A stretch of 16,230 bases of DNA from Claveliimonas intestinigallinarum. GTDB taxonomy: Bacteria > Bacillota > Clostridia > Lachnospirales > Lachnospiraceae. The stretch is taken from the NCBI GenBank assembly GCA_019115145.1, contig DXED01000012.1, positions 1-16,230 of the forward strand, read 5' to 3'. Position 1 is the stretch's first letter. Each line of letters starts with the position of its first letter. The position numbers and the translations under genes are program-made. The notes beneath the pieces are model-generated. The model did no database searches, was not told where the DNA came from, and saw nothing but the letters and a program-made list of their open reading frames with translations. This document shows, in pieces, positions 1-6,121 of this stretch.

Positions 1-54
1 CCCCATGATATCCATATCACGAAGGAAGCTCCCAACTACAGCGTGGACGAATAG
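1..54 (+). CDS. C-terminal tail of an unrecognised gene (5' end outside window)
   Basis: Reading frame 1 is open from the first base and gives the last 17 residues, PHDIHITKEAPNYSVDE, before a TAG at 52-54. The frame and the hairpin just after it make a genuine gene end likely. Seventeen residues are too few to name a family, and I do not recognise the tail. Because galM follows 65 bases later on the same strand, a sugar-related gene would be unsurprising, but that is only a guess from context. Confidence 0.5.
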   Translation, partial: PHDIHITKEAPNYSVDE

Positions 55-70
55 AAAGAGATTTCAGGAC

Positions 71-97
71 GAAGCCTGCCCTTTTTGGGCGGGCTTC
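71..97 (+). terminator. Hairpin after the upstream gene, without a clear U-tract
   Basis: An 11-bp stem (GAAGCCTGCCC with GGGCGGGCTTC, one G-T wobble) closes a loop of five T. The stem is strong, but it is followed by TGACAGACAG instead of a T-run, so intrinsic termination should be weak. It may be a 3'-end stabiliser or an attenuating element between the upstream gene and galM. No promoter is visible between it and galM, so some read-through seems needed. Confidence 0.45.
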
Positions 98-119
98 TGA
101 CAGACAGGGGGTAAAGCAT

Positions 120-1154
120 ATGACAGAGACATTTGGAAAGACATCCGCAGGGTGGGAGACCACTCTGTACACACTGGATAATAAAAACGGCATGCAGATC
201 GCAGTATCAGATTACGGCGCCACTCTGGTGAAGGTGCTTGTGCCGGACCGGGAAGGAAAGCTGGTCGATGTAGTTCTTGGCTATGATGATGCGGCTGGAT
301 ATGAGGCCGGAGACAAATTTTTCGGAGCTATCGTGGGAAGAGTGGCCAACCGCATCGGAGGCGCCTCCTTTGAGCTGAATGGAAGGACGTATCAGCTGGA
401 CAAAAATGACAATGGAAACAATCTCCACAGCGGCATGGACTTCTACAGCAAGCGGATGTGGAGAGTGGAAGAGTACGGGAAGGATCACATCGTGCTGAGT
501 CTTCACAGCCCGGACGGAGATCAGGGATACCCGGGAGAAGTGGATATCACAGTCACCTACACTCTGACAGGGGACAATGAGGTGAAGATCCACTATCACG
601 CTGTGCCAAAGGAGGATACCCTTCTCAACATGACCAACCACAGCTACTTCAACCTTGCAGGGCAGAGCTCGGGCACTATCCTGGACCAGGAGGTGTGGAT
701 CGATGCGGACGCCTACACAGAGGCGGACGCCCAGTCCATCCCCACAGGAGAGATCACACCAGTGGAGGGAACTCCCATGGATTTCCGGGAGAGCAAAGAG
801 ATTGGCAGGGATATCGAAGAAGACTACCAGGCGCTGAAGTTCGGCGGCGGCTACGACCACAACTGGGCCCTGAATGGCTCCGGCTTCCGGAAGGTGGCCA
901 GCCTGAGCTGTGAGAAGAGCGGCATCTCCATGGAGGTGTACACAGATCTTCCGGGCATGCAGCTTTACTGCGGCAATTTCCTGGAGGGAGACATCGGGAA
1001 GGGCGGATACGCCTACGGAAAGAGGAGCGGCGTCTGCTTTGAGACCCAGTATTTTCCGGATGCTGTGCACAAGGAGAATTTTGCCGGCCCTGTGGTGCGG
1101 GCGGGAGAGACCTACGACACAGTCACCAGCTATAAATTTACATTCGGCAGATAA
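120..1154 (+). CDS. galM: Aldose 1-epimerase (mutarotase)
   Basis: This cytosolic enzyme interconverts the alpha and beta anomers of galactose, glucose and related aldoses, feeding the Leloir pathway. The protein is 344 residues, normal for GalM. Family landmarks appear in order: NRIGGASF at 77-84 (substrate-binding Asn/Arg), NNLHSG at 100-105 with His103, NHSYFNLAGQ at 173-182 carrying the catalytic acid His174, GGYDHNW at 243-249 with Asp246, and CFETQYFPDA at 306-315 carrying the catalytic base Glu308. Residue roles are assigned by family knowledge of GalM. The ATG at 120 has a purine-rich AGGGGG at 105-111 as ribosome site. No promoter is visible in the 65 bases upstream, so it probably shares a transcript with the gene ending at 54. 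There are no gal operon partners inside the window. Confidence 0.95.
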   Translation: MTETFGKTSAGWETTLYTLDNKNGMQIAVSDYGATLVKVLVPDREGKLVDVVLGYDDAAGYEAGDKFFGAIVGRVANRIGGASFELNGRTYQLDKNDNGNNLHSGMDFYSKRMWRVEEYGKDHIVLSLHSPDGDQGYPGEVDITVTYTLTGDNEVKIHYHAVPKEDTLLNMTNHSYFNLAGQSSGTILDQEVWIDADAYTEADAQSIPTGEITPVEGTPMDFRESKEIGRDIEEDYQALKFGGGYDHNWALNGSGFRKVASLSCEKSGISMEVYTDLPGMQLYCGNFLEGDIGKGGYAYGKRSGVCFETQYFPDAVHKENFAGPVVRAGETYDTVTSYKFTFGR

Positions 1155-1201
1155 AATTTATAAAATCATAAGTAAGTCTTCATATTTTCTTACTCTGAAT
1201 A

Positions 1202-1210
1202 TGATAGAAT
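1202..1210 (+). promoter_or_regulatory. Possible extended -10 promoter for the amidase gene
   Basis: TGATAGAAT fits an extended -10 element (TG-N-TAGAAT). It sits in the only AT-rich stretch between galM and the amidase gene. I see no convincing -35 box at the usual distance. The predicted start near 1217 would give a leader of about 20 bases. Confidence 0.35.
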
Positions 1211-1236
1211 GAACAGGTAAGGAAGATGGAGATCCT

Positions 1237-1932
1237 ATGATGAGCAGGCGAACAGGAAGAATAAAGAAGAGAAAGACAAAGGTACAGCATCAGAGACAGA
1301 TGAAAACATATTGGAAGGCAGGGCTGATCATTCTGGCAGCCCTGCTTGCCGTGTTGGCGGTCATCCGGGTGGCCCGTCCCCAGTGGCTGGGCGGCGGCTA
1401 CATAGAGTACGACAACGCCCAGGTGGACGCCACCAGGCCGGATATAGACGTGGAGCTTCTGACCGTCAACCCCTACTCCAGGCCGGGGGACGCCACACAG
1501 CGCATCATCGGTATCGTGATCCACTACACGGCTAATCCCGGCTCTACGGCCATGGACAACCGGAACTACTTTGAGGGGCTCAAGGACAGCCACGAGACCC
1601 AGGCCAGCAGCAACTTTATCGTGGGCCTGGACGGGGAGATCGTCCAGTGTGTGCCCACCTGGGAGGTGGCCTACGCCTCCAACTCCAGGAACATCGACAC
1701 TGTGTCTATCGAGTGCTGCCATCCGGACGAGACGGGGAAGTTTAACGACGCCACCTACCGCTCCATGGTGCAGCTCACCGCCTGGCTCTGTCTGAAGTTC
1801 GGGCTGGATGAAAACGATGTGATCCGTCACTACGATGTGACGGGAAAGATCTGTCCCAAATACTTTGTGGAGCATGAGGACGCCTGGGATCAGTTCCGGG
1901 TGGATGTGGGAGCGGCCATTGACCGGACCTAG
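1237..1932 (+). CDS. Membrane-anchored N-acetylmuramoyl-L-alanine amidase (Amidase_2 fold)
   Basis: This is predicted to cleave the bond between N-acetylmuramic acid and L-alanine in peptidoglycan, acting outside the membrane. Of 231 residues, about 1-26 are strongly basic and 27-45 form one hydrophobic segment, giving a signal-anchor topology with the enzyme outside. The catalytic part runs from about 88 to 228. The zinc ligands of the T7-lysozyme/PGRP type are all present: His96 (IVIHYTAN), His198 (IRHYDVTG) and Cys206 (GKICPK), with the catalytic-type Lys204 between them. There is no cell-wall binding repeat, so the anchor probably fixes it at the septum or membrane. Two adjacent ATGs (1237 and 1240) follow AAGGAAGATGGAG; either could start. 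It is an isolated gene between galM and the thrS leader. Alternative roles (spore cortex lysis, prophage-derived lysin) cannot be excluded, but there are no such neighbours. Confidence 0.88.
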   Translation: MMSRRTGRIKKRKTKVQHQRQMKTYWKAGLIILAALLAVLAVIRVARPQWLGGGYIEYDNAQVDATRPDIDVELLTVNPYSRPGDATQRIIGIVIHYTANPGSTAMDNRNYFEGLKDSHETQASSNFIVGLDGEIVQCVPTWEVAYASNSRNIDTVSIECCHPDETGKFNDATYRSMVQLTAWLCLKFGLDENDVIRHYDVTGKICPKYFVEHEDAWDQFRVDVGAAIDRT

Positions 1933-1961
1933 AGGAGCTGTCTGTTTCCGGGATAAAAGGA

Positions 1962-1989
1962 TTGACTTTTTCCGTCAGATGGATATAAT
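1962..1989 (+). promoter_or_regulatory. Sigma-A-type promoter of the thrS T-box transcript
   Basis: TTGACT at 1962-1967 and a consensus TATAAT at 1984-1989 are separated by 16 bases. The start is predicted near 1996, upstream of the T-box leader, so the whole leader would be transcribed from here. Confidence 0.82.
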
Positions 1990-1996
1990 AAAAATA

Positions 1997-2031
1997 GCTG
2001 GCAGGTCCAAAGCACGGACAGAAAGGCCGGC
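1997..2031 (+). other. 5'-terminal stem-loop of the thrS leader, before T-box Stem I
   Basis: GCTGGC at 1997-2002 pairs with GCCGGC at 2026-2031 (one G-T pair), and inside it GTCC at 2005-2008 pairs with GGAC at 2016-2019. The predicted transcription start (about 1996) places this fold at the very 5' end of the RNA. Such end hairpins can block 5'-dependent RNA decay, which is the inferred role here. Confidence 0.45.
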
Positions 2032-2040
2032 GAGGAACAA

Positions 2041-2333
2041 AAACACAATCTCAGACAGGAAAGGCACAGACGGAAACGAGTAGTCCTCCGGAGCTATCCA
2101 GAGAGAGGGGCGTGATGCTGGAAGTCCCTTATAGCAGATGGACGATGAAAACCATTCCCGAGCCGCACTGCGGAACAGCCCAATGGCTCAGTAAGTGGTG
2201 ACGCAGCCCGCGTTAAGGGACAGGATTTTGTTTTCAGGAAATCCTTTTGAGTGAAAAATAAAGGTGGAACCGTGCAGAGAAAAGATGCACCCTTGCGGAG
2301 GACGAAGAGGCAGTCCCGGCAGGGGCGCTTTTT
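2041..2333 (+). promoter_or_regulatory. Threonine T-box riboswitch upstream of thrS
   Basis: This leader senses uncharged tRNA-Thr and lets thrS transcription continue when threonyl-tRNA is low. Stem I is visible: GGAA 2072-2075 pairs with TTCC 2155-2158, and GTCC 2083-2086 pairs with GGAC 2140-2143. Between them lies a specifier loop with AGTA-type sequence on the 5' side and ACC at 2151-2153 on the 3' side. ACC is a threonine codon. The AGAGAG bulge (about 2100-2106) and the distal arm follow family order. The T-box core AAGGTGGAACCGTGC lies at 2261-2275. Its flanks AAGG and GTGCA pair exactly with TGCACCCTT (2286-2294), leaving the 7-base bulge TGGAACC, where TGGA would pair with a tRNA ending UCCA. 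The same downstream bases alternatively form the terminator. A stem AGGATTT/AAATCCT (2222-2228/2239-2245) fits Stem III. Confidence 0.95.
2287..2333 (+). terminator. T-box terminator (exclusive with the antiterminator)
   Basis: GCACCCTTGC at 2287-2296 pairs with GCAGGGGCGC at 2319-2328 (one A-C mismatch, one wobble), with an inner GGAC/GTCC helix, and is followed by five T. Its 5' strand is the same sequence that closes the antiterminator, which is the defining switch of the T-box class. Confidence 0.88.
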
Positions 2334-2394
2334 AATTTGGAGAAAAGTCCTCCGGCGGCTGTCTGGATGAAAGCAGAGAAAGGAGAAAAAGACT

Positions 2395-4146
2395 ATGAAA
2401 GTAAGCATGAAAGACGGGTCTGTTCAGGATCTGACATTCGCGGACGAAGTGGGACAGGAGGCGTTCCGCCACACCACATCCCACATCCTTGCGCAGGCAG
2501 TGAAGCGCCTCTGGCCGGACACAAAGTGCGCCATCGGACCGGCTATCAAGGACGGCTTTTACTATGACTTTGAATTCAGCTTTCCGTTTACCACGGAGCA
2601 CCTGGCTGAAGTGGAAAAAGAGATGAAGAAGATCGTGAAGGAGGCCCTTCCTCTGGAGAGGAGCGCGGTCAGCAGGGAGGAGGCCTTAAAGCTCATGGAG
2701 GACAGAGGAGAGCCCTACAAGGTGGAGCTCATCCAGGATCTCCCTGAGGGAGAGGAGATCAGCCTCTACAGGCAGGGCGAGTTCGTGGATCTGTGCGCAG
2801 GCCCACACGTGTCCAACACAAGCGTGATCAAGGCCCTGAAGCTTCAGAGCGTGGCAGGCGCCTACTGGCACGGCGATGAGCACAACCAGATGCTGACAAG
2901 GATTTACGGCACCTCCTTCCCCAAGGCGGCGGAGCTGGACGAGTATCTGGCCAAGATCGAGGAGGCCAAGAAGAGGGACCACAGAAAGCTTGGAAAGGAG
3001 CTGGGACTCTTTGCTATCATGGAGGAAGGCCCGGGATTTCCGTTCTTCCTTCCCAAGGGAATGGTGCTCAAGAACCTGCTCATCGACTACTGGAGAAAGC
3101 TGCACACAAGAGAAGGCTATGTGGAGATCTCCACACCTATCATCCTGAGCCGCCATCTCTGGGAGAATTCCGGACACTGGGATCACTATAAGGACAATAT
3201 GTACACCACAGTCATTGACGGCGAGGACTATGCGGTGAAGCCCATGAACTGTCCCGGCGGCATGCTGGTCTACAAGGTGGAGCCCCGCTCCTACAAGGAC
3301 CTGCCTATGCGGGTGGGCGAGCTGGGACTGGTACACCGCCATGAGAAATCCGGACAGCTCCACGGTCTGATGCGGGTGCGCTGCTTCACACAGGACGATG
3401 CCCACATCTTCATGACAGAGGATCAGGTGCAGGACGAGATCAAGGGCGTGGCAAAGCTGATCGACGAGGTGTACTCCAAATTCGGCTTTAAATACCACGT
3501 AGAGCTCTCCACAAGGCCCGAGGACAGTATGGGTACGGACGAGGAGTGGGAGATGGCTACAAACGCCCTCAGAGGCGCTCTGGAGTCTCTTGGACTGGAC
3601 TATGTAGTGAACGAGGGAGACGGCGCCTTCTACGGCCCGAAGATCGACTTCCATCTGGAGGACTCCATCGGAAGGACCTGGCAGTGCGGAACCATCCAGC
3701 TTGACTTCCAGATGCCCCAGAGATTTGACCTGGAGTACACGGGGGCAGACGGAGAGAAGCACCGTCCCATCATGATCCACAGGGTGGCATTTGGCTCCAT
3801 CGAGCGCTTCATCGGTATCCTCATCGAGCATTACGCCGGAAAATTCCCGGTATGGCTCTCACCTGTGCAGGTGAAGATCCTTCCTGTGTCCGAGAAGTTT
3901 GCCGACTACGCGAAGAAGGTATCTGACGAGCTGAAGGCAGCAGGCGTCCGCGTGGAGACAGACTTAAGGAGCGAGAAGCTGGGCTACAAGATCCGCAGCG
4001 CCCAGATGGAGAAGGTTCCCTATATGCTCATCGTCGGCGAGAAGGAAGTGGAGGGAGAGTGCGTTTCCGTCCGCAGAAGAGACGAGGGAGATATCGGCAG
4101 CATGAGTGTGGACGAGTTCGCAAAGCTTGTGCTGGAGGATCAGTAG
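2395..4146 (+). CDS. thrS: Threonyl-tRNA synthetase, short form lacking most of the TGS domain
   Basis: This cytosolic enzyme charges tRNA-Thr with threonine and clears mischarged Ser-tRNA-Thr. It has 583 residues against about 640 in the usual bacterial form. The first 15 residues (MKVSMKDGSVQDLTF) resemble the start of a TGS domain, but the body is missing and the editing domain begins almost at once. Editing residues are intact: HTTSH (His26, His30) and CAGPH (Cys134, His138). In the class II core, the zinc ligands are Cys286 (MNCPGG), His337 (DDAHIF) and His462 (IMIHR), with Arg315 in motif 2 and Arg471 in motif 3 (IERFIG). The anticodon-binding domain spans about 485-580. The ATG follows AAAGGAGAAAAAGACT. 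Regulation is by the T-box directly upstream. The frame is clean throughout, so the shortness is a real domain loss and not a sequencing break. Confidence 0.97.
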   Translation: MKVSMKDGSVQDLTFADEVGQEAFRHTTSHILAQAVKRLWPDTKCAIGPAIKDGFYYDFEFSFPFTTEHLAEVEKEMKKIVKEALPLERSAVSREEALKLMEDRGEPYKVELIQDLPEGEEISLYRQGEFVDLCAGPHVSNTSVIKALKLQSVAGAYWHGDEHNQMLTRIYGTSFPKAAELDEYLAKIEEAKKRDHRKLGKELGLFAIMEEGPGFPFFLPKGMVLKNLLIDYWRKLHTREGYVEISTPIILSRHLWENSGHWDHYKDNMYTTVIDGEDYAVKPMNCPGGMLVYKVEPRSYKDLPMRVGELGLVHRHEKSGQLHGLMRVRCFTQDDAHIFMTEDQVQDEIKGVAKLIDEVYSKFGFKYHVELSTRPEDSMGTDEEWEMATNALRGALESLGLDYVVNEGDGAFYGPKIDFHLEDSIGRTWQCGTIQLDFQMPQRFDLEYTGADGEKHRPIMIHRVAFGSIERFIGILIEHYAGKFPVWLSPVQVKILPVSEKFADYAKKVSDELKAAGVRVETDLRSEKLGYKIRSAQMEKVPYMLIVGEKEVEGECVSVRRRDEGDIGSMSVDEFAKLVLEDQ

Positions 4147-4192
4147 GACGCTTCAGGACCGCAGTAAAGCATGGGACTGAAATATAAGATAG

Positions 4193-4255
4193 AAAAAGGC
4201 GGCAGCGCCCGGGTGAACATGCCATGTGCATGACCCGGCGCTGCCGCCTTTTTTT
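4193..4255. terminator. Strong bidirectional terminator between thrS and the convergent small gene
   Basis: GGCGGCAGCGCC plus GGGT (4198-4214, one bulged C) pairs with ACCCGGCGCTGCCGCC (4233-4248). Seven T follow on the plus strand (4249-4255), and five A precede on the left (4193-4197), so the same hairpin has a U-tract in both directions. It closes thrS and also the minus-strand gene ending at 4285. Confidence 0.92.
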
Positions 4256-4284
4256 GGGCTGTTTTCTGTTATTCCTGTCTTTTG

Positions 4285-4479
4285 CTACTCCATCATGACC
4301 ATGTGGGCGATGGAGGCCGCATCGTCAGAGTGGCTCTGGCGGCAGACGAGGATGCTGCTGATGTAGTCCTCCTCCAGCTCCAGCGCCTGGCTGATCTGCT
4401 TTATGGTCTGGCCTGCGTCGTTAAACTTCAGAACCTGCTCTATCTCCCTTGTGACCTGTTCCAGTGTCTTTTCTGCCAT
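4285..4479 (-). CDS. Small HTH-like protein of unknown function (64 aa)
   Basis: I do not recognise a named family. The 64 residues begin with an amphipathic helix rich in Glu/Lys (about 2-18). Then QTIKQISQALELEEDYISSIL (split here as QTIKQISQ at 24-31 and ALELEEDYISSIL at 32-44) looks like a helix-turn-helix of sigma-region-4 or MarR type: a hydrophobic helix, a short turn, then a recognition-like helix. The tail ends in SHSDDAASIAHMVMME. The ATG follows AGAGAGGATAAACCA, a good ribosome site. A near-consensus promoter of its own lies 37-65 bases upstream and a strong terminator lies downstream, which supports a real monocistronic gene. It could also receive read-through from the symporter gene, whose end is 88 bases away with no terminator seen. 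A DNA-binding role is inference only. Confidence 0.72.
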   Translation of the reverse strand: MAEKTLEQVTREIEQVLKFNDAGQTIKQISQALELEEDYISSILVCRQSHSDDAASIAHMVMME

Positions 4480-4515
4480 TGGTTTATCCTCTCTTTTGCC
4501 TGAAATGTAGTTTCT

Positions 4516-4544
4516 ATTTTAAAAGAAAAGGGTGGAAATGTCCA
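4516..4544 (-). promoter_or_regulatory. Promoter of the small HTH-like gene
   Basis: Read on the minus strand, TGGACA (4539-4544) and TAAAAT (4516-4521) are separated by exactly 17 bases. Each box matches consensus at five of six positions. The predicted start near 4509 gives a leader of about 30 bases containing the ribosome site. Confidence 0.7.
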
Positions 4545-4567
4545 GAGGGAGATTGTAGCTGTCTGCC

Positions 4568-5794
4568 CTAGCTGTTATATACATCCTCGTCCAGCATCTT
4601 CAGGCTCTTCGACACAAGCGTGGTGCCGGTCAGGTCTCCCACGTTGTTGGCCATGGTGGCGAATGGATCGAGGATCGGCCATACTGCGGCCAGGATCGGG
4701 ATGAGCGTCAGGCCTGCATCTCCGATGATGGTCTGGATGATGATAGTGGACATGACAATGCCGGAGCCCTTTACGCCGGCTGCGCCGATGGAGAGGATCA
4801 GGCTTAAGAAAATAAACTGGAAGATCCTTTCCGGCGTGATGTCAAGCCCAAACAGGTTGCAGGCAAAGATTGCGATGACACTGTACTGGATGGCGGCTCC
4901 ATCCATGTTGCATGTATTTCCCAGAGGAAGGGTAAAGCCGTAAACCTTCTCTGAACATCCCAGCCTTTCCTCCGCAATCTTGATGGATACCGGAAGTGTG
5001 GCCGCTGATGAGGTTGTGGTAAAGGCAACCAGCATGGATGTGGATATCTTTTTGAAGAATTTGCCCACATTTACCCTGGCCAGAAGCTTCAGCACCGTGG
5101 GATAGAATACAACCATGAACACAAGGATGGTGATATCTATCGTGAGGATAAATACGATTACTTCCTTTACCATTGCTCCGGATAAGGTTGAAACCATGGA
5201 GGCCATCAGGGACAGGATACCGATGGGGGAAAAGCCAATCACGTAGGATGTGATCTTCAGCATGATATCGTTGCCTTCCTTGATGATCTTTACAAAGGTG
5301 GATGCCTGGTCGCCCAACGCCAGCAGGGCCACACCTAAGAACAGACAGAACACGATGATCTGGATCATGTTGGCGTCCACCATGGCCTTGACGATGTTGT
5401 CCGGGAACCAGGAGATGATGTTCTCCACCATATCAAAGTCAGAAGCCTCCGCGGCCTCTCCTGATAAAACGAAATCAGATACGTTTTTGCCCGGCTGGGT
5501 GATCATTCCGCCGATCACGCCGAAGATGGATGCCGCCACAGTTGAAAGCGTGTAGTAAATGACAATCCTTCCGCCGACAGAGCGGAGCTGTTTGGCATCC
5601 TTCATGGAGCAAATGCCGTTTGTAATACTGAAGAGCACAAGCGGTACGATCAGCATTTTCAGCAGGTTGAGAAAGATGTCGCCCAGCGGAGAAATAAAAT
5701 CTGCTGCTTTCGGGGACACAATACCGATTATGATACCGATTATGATACCAGCGAGAATTTGTGCCCACAGAGGTGTCTTTAAGAGTTTTTTCAT
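4568..5794 (-). CDS. DAACS-family amino acid:cation symporter, probably for a neutral substrate
   Basis: This inner-membrane secondary carrier belongs to the glutamate/dicarboxylate:cation symporter fold (GltPh, SstT, human EAAT/ASCT). Its 408 residues match the family length. Visible landmarks are the N-terminal LAGIIIGIIIGI segment, the HP1 serine-rich TTTSSAATLP at 259-268, the TM7 signature NMDGA at 296-300, the HP2 tip AGVKGSGIVM at 339-348 and the TM8 end NNVGDLTGT at 383-391. Aligning TM8 to GltPh by eye, Asp394, Thr398, Asn401 and Asp405 correspond to Asp376, Thr380, Asn383 and Asp387. The Arg397 position, which holds the acidic side chain of aspartate, is Ala379. That argues against glutamate, aspartate or C4-dicarboxylates and for a neutral amino acid such as serine or threonine. 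This last step is inference. The ATG follows AAAGGAATGTGAGAG. No partner gene is evident. Confidence 0.9.
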   Translation of the reverse strand: MKKLLKTPLWAQILAGIIIGIIIGIVSPKAADFISPLGDIFLNLLKMLIVPLVLFSITNGICSMKDAKQLRSVGGRIVIYYTLSTVAASIFGVIGGMITQPGKNVSDFVLSGEAAEASDFDMVENIISWFPDNIVKAMVDANMIQIIVFCLFLGVALLALGDQASTFVKIIKEGNDIMLKITSYVIGFSPIGILSLMASMVSTLSGAMVKEVIVFILTIDITILVFMVVFYPTVLKLLARVNVGKFFKKISTSMLVAFTTTSSAATLPVSIKIAEERLGCSEKVYGFTLPLGNTCNMDGAAIQYSVIAIFACNLFGLDITPERIFQFIFLSLILSIGAAGVKGSGIVMSTIIIQTIIGDAGLTLIPILAAVWPILDPFATMANNVGDLTGTTLVSKSLKMLDEDVYNS

Positions 5795-5880
5795 TTTCTC
5801 TCACATTCCTTTCTGTAAATCATTACATACGAGGAGTTACAATGTTCTGGTAAATCGGCCGTCCTACCTAAAACTATTCG

Positions 5881-5909
5881 ATTGTACCACAGGTTAAACG
5901 GTTTTAAAA
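5881..5909 (-). promoter_or_regulatory. Weak candidate promoter of the symporter gene
   Basis: On the minus strand TACAAT (5881-5886) is a fair -10 box. The matching -35 position, 17 bases away, is TTTTAA, a poor match. The leader would be about 80 bases. The poor -35 could mean an activator or a different sigma factor, or that the promoter lies elsewhere in the AT-rich tract. Confidence 0.35.
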
Positions 5910-5970
5910 ATTCATATTATTTATAAATATTATTTAAAAACGTTTATTTATGCATCGCCTTCAGCCGAGG

Positions 5971-6034
5971 AAAAAGAAATGATCCCGCGAAGTTCCGGAG
6001 ACTGAAAGAGGTCCGGATCCCGCGGGATCATTTC
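5971..6034 (-). terminator. Terminator of the flavin oxidoreductase gene
   Basis: A perfect 14-bp inverted repeat, GAAATGATCCCGCG (5976-5989) with CGCGGGATCATTTC (6021-6034), contains a second TCCGGA/TCCGGA helix inside. Read on the minus strand it is followed by TTTTT (5971-5975), so it ends the gene whose stop is about 88 bases upstream. Confidence 0.8.
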
Positions 6035-6121
6035 TCTGCGAACACGAATGTGTTCATTTATTCATTATTCATAGGATAAGGATGTTTTTGACTGTACCCG
6101 GAGCATTTTTCGGGGTGCGCT

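Larger units (their letters stand above)
5795..6121. other. Intergenic region between symporter and oxidoreductase genes
   Basis: These 327 bases hold the symporter's leader and weak promoter (left part), a very AT-rich tract around 5901-5955, and the oxidoreductase terminator at 5971-6034. They also hold a small perfect hairpin GAACAC-GAAT-GTGTTC (6040-6055) and three TTCAT units at 6053-6072. I see no convincing gene, RNA gene or mobile remnant. Confidence 0.6.

Noticed and set aside
207..1070. Long open frame on the minus strand opposite galM (287 codons)
   Set aside because: It is antisense to a gene with all catalytic motifs, has no ribosome site and no recognisable protein pattern. High-GC third positions create such shadows.
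2686..3831. 381-codon open frame on the minus strand inside thrS
   Set aside because: It lies wholly opposite conserved ThrRS motifs, and its translation is low-complexity Leu/Val/His-rich text without family motifs.
5971..6055. Nested inverted repeats as a mobile element end or REP-like element
   Set aside because: The T-run on the minus strand and the position after a stop codon explain the large one as a terminator; only one copy is in the window and there is no transposase.
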